Program-made: the position numbers and the translations under genes
Notes under the pieces: generated by a model
The model's input: the letters and a program-made list of their open reading frames with translations, nothing else
The model's database searches: none
Told to the model about the DNA's origin: nothing
Shown here: positions 14,973 through 20,067 of the stretch, piece by piece
How positions within the stretch are numbered: the stretch's first letter is position 1
Layout of the letters: every line of letters begins with the position of its first letter
Assembly: GCA_964496595.1 (NCBI GenBank)
Contig: CAZCAI010000087.1
Location: 1-20,067, forward strand
Reading direction: 5' to 3'
DNA length: 20,067 nt
From: JAAAOZ01 sp964496595
Lineage (GTDB): Bacteria > Chloroflexota > Anaerolineae > B4-G1 > SLSP01

Positions 14973-15703
14973 AGGTGCGCCACGAGTTCAAAATCCCGTG
15001 CCCCCCCACGCTGGCATTGGAAATCGAAACGTGGGTGCGCCTGCATCCCGCCCATTGGCGGATGAGCTATCCGCCCCGCCAGGTGAACAACATCTACTTC
15101 GACACCCCCGACTTGCAAGCCCTCAATGCCAACCTCGGCGGCCTTGGGCGGCGCGAGAAGTTGCGGCTGCGCTGGTACGGCCCGGACATCACGCGCATCG
15201 CCAATGCACGGCCCGCCCCAGATAGACACCCCGGACAAGCTGCGCAACTGGAGCTGAAGTGCAAAGAGGGACTGGTCGGCTGGAAGCAGATCGCGCCCTT
15301 AGACGGGACATTAGCGCTGGCAGAGCAACCTTGGGCCGCGCTGCTGACGACGCTGCGCGCGGGCCTCGAACCACGCGCCCAGCTCTGGCTCGACCGCCAC
15401 TCAGCGCCGACGCTCATCAACCACTACCAACGCGCCTACTATGAGACGCCCGATGGCGTGCTGCGCCTGACGTTAGATACGCGCTTACGCGCCTACGATC
15501 AGCGCGGCTCCGCGCTGCCGAATCTGACGCGCCCGGCGCTGCTGCCGGAATACCTGGTGGTGGAGATCAAATGCCCGACCGATGCCGAGACCGGAGAACG
15601 GCTCGCGCAGGCGCTGGCGACCTTTCCCGTGCGCGTGGATCGCTTTTCCAAGTACCTGCACGGCATGTTAACCGCCGCCGATTTTGAAGGCATGCTGGCT
15701 TGA
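14969..15703 (+). CDS. VTC-domain protein (polyphosphate polymerase-like)
   Basis: A 244-residue soluble protein consisting of a VTC tunnel domain, the fold of the catalytic domain of yeast Vtc4, which builds polyphosphate from ATP. Tunnel residues are visible in order: RHEFKI (4-9, Lys8), NIYFDTPDL (41-49), KLRLRWYG (64-71, Arg66 and Arg68), LELKCKEG (94-101, Glu95, Lys97, Lys99), LTLDTRLRAY, VVEIKCP (Glu199, Lys201, metal and phosphate side) and the C-terminal FSKYLHGM (Lys228). It has no membrane segment or SPX domain, so membrane attachment would need a partner; the DUF4956 protein of the same cluster is the obvious candidate. The GTG start overlaps the previous TGA (GTGA), with GAGGCGG 4 bases upstream; a longer in-frame reading from 14534 would overlap the CotH-like gene by over 400 bases and is rejected. 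Confidence 0.88.
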   Translation: MKVRHEFKIPCPPTLALEIETWVRLHPAHWRMSYPPRQVNNIYFDTPDLQALNANLGGLGRREKLRLRWYGPDITRIANARPAPDRHPGQAAQLELKCKEGLVGWKQIAPLDGTLALAEQPWAALLTTLRAGLEPRAQLWLDRHSAPTLINHYQRAYYETPDGVLRLTLDTRLRAYDQRGSALPNLTRPALLPEYLVVEIKCPTDAETGERLAQALATFPVRVDRFSKYLHGMLTAADFEGMLA

Positions 15704-15734
15704 GTTGTGAGACAGCCACGCCAGGAGGTGATGG

Positions 15735-18434
15735 ATGAAAATCAATCGTGAAACGACAACCGAGGGCAATCATCCCGTAACGCCGTCAGCGCCGCGCCAA
15801 CGCAAGCCGCAGGCGGGATTAAGCCGGTGGCTCTTGCTGCTGACCATCGTAAGTGTGGCCGTGGGGTTGACGCTGCTTATCGCGCCGGCCTGGCCGGGCG
15901 ACGCGCCCCGCGGGGCGGGCGATCTGGCGCCGACCGCGCCCCTGCCCTTCACGCCGACGCCGCTGCCGCCCCCCACGCCCACGCCCACCGCGCGGGAGTT
16001 GGGCGACACGCTGGCAACGCTCTACATCAATATCGCGCCGCGCTACTTCGAGCAAATCGAGGCCAAGCGCGCCGAGGCCCTGGAGCGCTGGATTCTGCTG
16101 ACCAGCTCCGACGACTTCGTGCCGGCGACGTTGCGCCTGGGAGAGCAACGCCTCGAGGCGGAGTTACGGCTCAAAGGCGATTGGGCCGATCACATCGCCG
16201 GGGACAAATGGTCATTCCGCATCGAACTCCGCGATGATGGCTATCTCGATGGAATGCAAGTTTTCTCGGTCCAGGATCCATCCGCGCGCATCTATCTGAA
16301 CGAATACCTCTTTCTGAAGAACTTAGCCGCCGAGGATGTTCTGGGCGTGCGCTATGATTTTCTGCACGTCGTTTTGAATGGCGAATACAAGGGCATCTAC
16401 GCCCTGGAGGAGAACTTTGCCAAGGAACTGCTGGAATTCCAGGAGCGGCGCGAAAGTGTGATTATCCGGTATGATGAGGATTTACTCTGGCGATCCTGGG
16501 CCATTCAGGGGGATCAAGTCACGCCGCCGGGGATAGAGCGCTTTCACATCATCGACGATTTCGACTCCGGGCGCGTGAATCGCTCGCCGACGCTCTCGGC
16601 GCAGCGGGATACGGCGGTGGGGCTGTTGCGGGGATTCACGACCGGGGAGTTGGCCGCGCCGGAGGTCTTCGATATGGAACGAACAGGCAAGTTCCTGGCG
16701 CTCTCTGACCTGTGGAATGCCCTCCACGGCCTCACCTGGCATAATCTGCGCTACTATTTCAACCCGGTCACCTCGCGCCTGGAGCCAATCGCCTTCGACA
16801 ACGACCCGCTCTCCCCCGCATTTGATGTCGAGCGTGTGGGCCTGGCCCCCGCATATTTCAACCACGATCCACACCTCCAGGCGGCCTACGCCCGCGCCCT
16901 GTGGGAAATCAGCCAGCCCGGTTATGTGGACGCGCTACAAGCGCGCCACACGGCGGATTACGCGCGCCTCTTCGCCGCTATGGAGCCGGAGTTCGGCGCG
17001 GAGGTGTTAGCCGCACCCTGGGATGCGCTGCGCCGCCGCCAGGAGCTGAACCGCCAACGCCTGACGCCTCTCCAGACGACCTACGCCTATCGCGCGCGGC
17101 CCGCCGACGTGAGCGCCGCCTCGCAGCCGAGCGACACGCTGATGATCGAAGTCGGCAATCTGCTGGACTTGCCCGTCGAACTGGTCGCCGTCTCCGTCGA
17201 TGGCGAGGAAATCCCCGCGCGCGCCGCCTGGGTGGATGAGGACTCGCTCCCGCACATCGCGCCGCCGCTGCCCGCCGATCCGGGGACGCCGGTGCTGCGC
17301 GCCCTCCCGCCCGATGCAGCGGCGCTGCCCTACGTCCGCCTCACCCTGCCGCTCACCGCAGCCGCCGAGGCCGAGATCGAGCTGCACGCCCGCATCTGGG
17401 GGCTGACCCAGACCATCGCGCAACCTGTACTGCCCTCCTACGCGCTGCCGCTGACCGAGGAAGAAGGGCCGCGCCCCGCCGCGCCAACGTTGGACGAGGC
17501 GCTGCACCGGCATCCCTACCTGGAACCGGCGGAAGAGGCGGGATGGCTCGCCATCCCGCCAGGGACGTGGGACATCAGCGGGACGCTGGTACTGCCGCCC
17601 GGCTACGGCCTGCACCTGGAGCCGGGCACGACGCTGCGCTTCGGCGCGGAGGATTTCCTGCTCGCCAGCGGGCCGCTGCACTTCCAGGGGACGGCAGAGG
17701 CGCCGGTGCGGCTCCAACCCCAGGATGGCGAGGTCTGGCTGGGCGTCCTCGTGTTGGATGCGGAAGCGCCTTCCTTTTGGGAACACGTCACCGTCGCCAA
17801 GACCGACGCTCTCGCGCGCGAGGGCTGGATGTTCACCGGCGCGGTCACCTTCCATCGCAGCCCGGTGCGCATCAGCCACGGGCGCTTCCTGGGTACCCGC
17901 GCCGAGGACGCGCTCAACATCATCCGCGCGGCGTTCGAGATCACAGATTCCGAGTTCGCCGACACCGCCTCCGACGCCTTCGATGGCGACTTCACCGAGG
18001 GCGGGTTCGAGCGGTGCCTCTTCCGCAATGTGGCGGCCGATGGCATCGATGTCAGCGGCTCGGAGGTAACGGTGAAGGACGCGCGCTTCTACAATCTGGG
18101 CGATAAAGCGCTCTCCGTGGGCGAGGCCAGCCGGATGGTCGCGGAAGAGATCTTTGTAGATACGGCGGATTTCGCGCTGGCGAGTAAGGACGGCTCGCAT
18201 CTGGAGGCCACGCGCGTGACGGCGCGGAGCATCGAGATCGCAGCGCTGGCGGCCTACATCAAAAAGCCTGCCTACGGCCCCGCGACGATGACAGTCAACG
18301 GGCTGGATTTCGGCGATGCGCCGCCGGATAAGCGCGCGCTGATCCAGACCCGCAGCTATGTCGATCTGGACGGCGAGCGCATCTGGGGCTGGGAAGTGGA
18401 CGTGGACGCGCTCTACGAGAAGTGGCGGGATTGA
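15735..18434 (+). CDS. CotH-family kinase fused to a beta-helix domain, membrane-anchored
   Basis: 899 residues. One membrane segment (32-51) is followed by a Pro/Thr-rich spacer (about 62-85) and a CotH kinase domain (about 95-430). CotH proteins are atypical secreted kinases; Bacillus CotH phosphorylates spore-coat proteins. Expected residues are present: LKGDW with Lys147, DKWSFRI with Lys158, NEYLFLKNLAAEDVLG, VVLNGEYKGIYALEEN, then LSDLWN (Asp325), HNLRYYF (Asn337) and IAFDND (Asp355, Asp357), so it is probably active. Residues about 590-860 form a right-handed parallel beta-helix (repeated short strands with motifs such as FEITDSEFADTASDAFDGD), a fold typical of polysaccharide or surface binding. 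The topology suggests extracytoplasmic action on envelope proteins or glycans. AGGAGG lies 6 bases before the ATG. The gene starts 31 bases after the VTC-like gene and is the likely active partner of the pseudokinase encoded at 13443. Confidence 0.88.
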   Translation: MKINRETTTEGNHPVTPSAPRQRKPQAGLSRWLLLLTIVSVAVGLTLLIAPAWPGDAPRGAGDLAPTAPLPFTPTPLPPPTPTPTARELGDTLATLYINIAPRYFEQIEAKRAEALERWILLTSSDDFVPATLRLGEQRLEAELRLKGDWADHIAGDKWSFRIELRDDGYLDGMQVFSVQDPSARIYLNEYLFLKNLAAEDVLGVRYDFLHVVLNGEYKGIYALEENFAKELLEFQERRESVIIRYDEDLLWRSWAIQGDQVTPPGIERFHIIDDFDSGRVNRSPTLSAQRDTAVGLLRGFTTGELAAPEVFDMERTGKFLALSDLWNALHGLTWHNLRYYFNPVTSRLEPIAFDNDPLSPAFDVERVGLAPAYFNHDPHLQAAYARALWEISQPGYVDALQARHTADYARLFAAMEPEFGAEVLAAPWDALRRRQELNRQRLTPLQTTYAYRARPADVSAASQPSDTLMIEVGNLLDLPVELVAVSVDGEEIPARAAWVDEDSLPHIAPPLPADPGTPVLRALPPDAAALPYVRLTLPLTAAAEAEIELHARIWGLTQTIAQPVLPSYALPLTEEEGPRPAAPTLDEALHRHPYLEPAEEAGWLAIPPGTWDISGTLVLPPGYGLHLEPGTTLRFGAEDFLLASGPLHFQGTAEAPVRLQPQDGEVWLGVLVLDAEAPSFWEHVTVAKTDALAREGWMFTGAVTFHRSPVRISHGRFLGTRAEDALNIIRAAFEITDSEFADTASDAFDGDFTEGGFERCLFRNVAADGIDVSGSEVTVKDARFYNLGDKALSVGEASRMVAEEIFVDTADFALASKDGSHLEATRVTARSIEIAALAAYIKKPAYGPATMTVNGLDFGDAPPDKRALIQTRSYVDLDGERIWGWEVDVDALYEKWRD

Positions 18435-18437
18435 ATG

Positions 18438-18458
18438 GGGAATTTGGAATGAGGAATT
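18438..18458. repeat. Heptamer repeat GGGAATT-TGGAATG-AGGAATT
   Basis: Three consecutive seven-base units sharing GGAAT at the core lie between the CotH stop codon and the lipoprotein start. They overlap the predicted initiation region of the lipoprotein gene, so the repeat may provide its ATG and purine-rich site. It has the same seven-base period as the arrays at 1262 and 6687 but a different unit. Confidence 0.6.
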
Positions 18459-19687
18459 GCGGAGCGTGGATGGTGGCGTTGTGCTTGATTCTGCTGGCGG
18501 GATGCGCTGCGGGTGACGCCCGGCTGGCGGGCTACCAGGAGCTGGCCGCCTGGCTGGAAATCAATGCGCTACCGGACGAGACGGTGGCCGCGCAGGAAAC
18601 AAGCGCGTGGTCACGGCTGACCGATCTGCCAGTGGCGGCGCTCCCGGAGGGCGGGGACGCCCGCGCGCTGCTGGCCAGCCTTCAGGAAACGCGGCCCGAC
18701 TACTGTGTGGCCCTGCGCAGCCTGGCCTGGGATGGCGTCCAGGCCGCGCCCTGGTTCCGCGAGCGCTACCATCAGGTCGCGGCGGCGATGGCAATGGGCG
18801 ATTCGACCTCGCCGCTGATCCTCTATCGCTACCACCCTTCCCCCTTCGATGCGGGCGAACGCCTGGCCCTCAATCACACGCTCCACGAGGATGCCGTCGG
18901 TCACATCACGGTGGAGGCGGTGCGTCGCAGCAGCCCCCGGCTGGAACCCGGCGCGCCGGTCTACATCAGCGTAACCATGGGCGGCGATGTGCGCGAGCCG
19001 CTCCGCGCCGAGTGGCGACTGCGCGACGCGGCCTCCGGGCAGGTGTGGCGGCGCGATGTACGCCTGGAACCGGGCGGCCTCCCCACCGACGCCTGGCCCG
19101 TGCATGGAACGGTGACGGCGCGCTACATCGTCATGCCGCCGGACGATGCGCCGCCGGGCGAGTACGCGCTGGAACTGGCCTTCGAGCGGCCCAACCTGGC
19201 GCCGTTCGATGAACCGCTGCGCCTGGCAACGCTTTCCCATCCGCCGGACGTGACCCGCGATCCGCCCGCGCCGGATCACGCGCTGGACATCACAGCGGGG
19301 GAGGCCATCACGCTGGCGGGGTACGATGCGCCGCAGCGCCTCGCGCCGGGCGAGACGCTGCGCGTGGCCCTCTACTGGCGCGCGCGGCGCGAGGTTGCAG
19401 GGGATTTCAAGGTTTTTGTCCACGTCTTCGGCCCCGAAGGGACACTCGTGGCGCAATCGGACGCCGCTCCCGTGAACTGGTCATATCCCACGACGGCGTG
19501 GCAGCCGGGCGATTATGTCCGGGACGTCCACATCATCCCCCTGGAGGCGACCCTGCCGCGCGGCGACTATCGCGTGCTGGCGGGGATGTACGATCCGACG
19601 ACGGGCGCGCGGCTGCCGCTCCGCGACGCGCAGGGGACGCCACTCGTGGATAACGCGGCGGAGTTGTACACGCTGAGGGTGCGGTGA
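18449..19687 (+). CDS. Lipoprotein with Chloroflexota-type beta-sandwich domains
   Basis: 412 residues from the ATG at 18449. The start MRNCGAWMVALCLILLAGC is a lipoprotein signal with lipobox LAGC and lipidated Cys19, so it should be anchored to the outer face of the membrane. The next part (YQELAAWLEINALPDETVAA) resembles the soluble segment that follows the membrane helices in Chloroflexota GT39-type glycosyltransferases, and the end (LRVALYWRAR, FKVFVHVFGPEG, GDYRVLAGMYDPTTG) resembles the beta-sandwich that closes such proteins (inferred from recall). No catalytic motif is seen. Other possible starts are GTG 18422 (inside the CotH gene) and ATG 18470, the latter with GGAG 5 bases upstream; all keep the lipobox. 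It is the last complete gene of the cluster and overlaps the next gene by 4 bases. Confidence 0.75.
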   Translation: MRNCGAWMVALCLILLAGCAAGDARLAGYQELAAWLEINALPDETVAAQETSAWSRLTDLPVAALPEGGDARALLASLQETRPDYCVALRSLAWDGVQAAPWFRERYHQVAAAMAMGDSTSPLILYRYHPSPFDAGERLALNHTLHEDAVGHITVEAVRRSSPRLEPGAPVYISVTMGGDVREPLRAEWRLRDAASGQVWRRDVRLEPGGLPTDAWPVHGTVTARYIVMPPDDAPPGEYALELAFERPNLAPFDEPLRLATLSHPPDVTRDPPAPDHALDITAGEAITLAGYDAPQRLAPGETLRVALYWRARREVAGDFKVFVHVFGPEGTLVAQSDAAPVNWSYPTTAWQPGDYVRDVHIIPLEATLPRGDYRVLAGMYDPTTGARLPLRDAQGTPLVDNAAELYTLRVR

Positions 19688-20067
19688 AAACCGACGCCTT
19701 CCTTCCCGAATTCAGCACCGCCCGCGCCATTGAACACGCCGCCGCTGGCCGCCTGGAACGCTGGATTTACAGCTACCTGGCGACCGGCGCGTGGGCCAAT
19801 CCCGGCCTGGCGCAGGGATTGCAGCAGCAACCGCGTTGGTGGCTTGGCCCGCTCGAACTCCCGCTGGCGCAGTTACAACGCGCGTGCGGGCCGGAGCCGG
19901 AGATGGAATATCGTGTGTCGCAGGCTTCCTGGGACGAACACCTGACACGCATCGCGGCACACCTGACGGCGCACCGCACCGCGCCGTTAGCGGTCGCCCC
20001 GCTCATCGTCGAATACCGCGCCGGGCGACTCAGCGTGCGCGACGGCAATCACCGCTACGGGGCGATG
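19684..20067 (+). CDS. ParB-like-fold protein, N-terminal part (runs off the window)
   Basis: 128 residues are visible from a GTG that overlaps the previous TGA (GTGA). Segments include RWIYSYLATGAWANPGLAQG, WWLGPLELPLAQL and, near the window edge, LSVRDGNHRYGAM. The DGNHRY motif is typical of the ParB/sulfiredoxin-like nucleotide-binding fold, where the substrate-binding loop reads DGxHR. It is not the chromosome-segregation ParB: the start is different and no parA lies in view. Small proteins of this type appear as hypothetical or ParB-domain proteins in Chloroflexota. Its link to the CotH/VTC cluster is by overlap only; the end lies beyond the window. Confidence 0.6.
   Translation, partial: MKTDAFLPEFSTARAIEHAAAGRLERWIYSYLATGAWANPGLAQGLQQQPRWWLGPLELPLAQLQRACGPEPEMEYRVSQASWDEHLTRIAAHLTAHRTAPLAVAPLIVEYRAGRLSVRDGNHRYGAM

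Noticed and set aside
19684..20067. Chromosome-partitioning parB
   Set aside because: Only the generic DGNHR-type loop is shared; there is no parA or parS-like context and the N-terminal region differs.

Overview
The window is chromosomal DNA of a GC-rich bacterium, most likely an uncultured member of the Chloroflexota (class Anaerolineae or close). This is inferred from protein style: an NBR1-type Ig-like domain in a secreted glycosidase, Pro-Glu-rich TPR proteins with repeated PDWL motifs, the Chloroflexota-style jelly-roll end of the lipoprotein, and seven-base tandem repeats between genes. No rRNA or other taxonomic marker is present. A run of 100 N at 9472-9571 is a scaffold gap, so this is a draft assembly, probably from a metagenome.

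Left part (1-6436): a 150-bp MITE-like element with a 9-bp target duplication lies upstream of a PfkB-family sugar kinase gene (351-1259, +). Next come a convergent MFS permease gene (2754-1375, -) and a large gene (6436-2990, -) for a membrane-anchored, multidomain glycosidase-like protein. That protein has a GH18-like domain with a degraded catalytic motif, an acidic linker, an NBR1-type Ig-like domain and a C-terminal clan GH-A barrel with both catalytic glutamates. A clear intrinsic terminator follows the gene. A 459-bp divergent intergenic region separates it from the next gene and holds one promoter for each direction, a strong palindrome and a six-unit heptamer array.

Middle part (6896-11361, +): a very acidic TPR scaffold protein, interrupted by the assembly gap in its own tandem repeats, is followed by a 124-bp long-stem element and then by ndk (nucleoside diphosphate kinase) with its own terminator.

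Right part (11473-20067, +): this is the most interesting region. A sigma-70-like promoter precedes a gene for a CYTH/triphosphate-tunnel domain carried between two hydrophobic segments. After a 154-bp gap comes a tightly packed cluster: a DUF4956 membrane protein, a CotH-like protein lacking the catalytic residues, a VTC-type polyphosphate-polymerase-like protein, an apparently active CotH kinase fused to a beta-helix, a lipoprotein, and the start of a ParB-like-fold protein. Several junctions overlap by 4 bp (GTGA) or abut, so it should be one transcription unit. The combination of DUF4956, VTC and CotH suggests a cell-envelope system that makes or moves a phosphorylated product and modifies surface proteins. 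A pseudokinase-kinase pair and a second, probably extracytoplasmic, tunnel-fold protein are unusual additions. Its biochemical purpose cannot be read from sequence alone.
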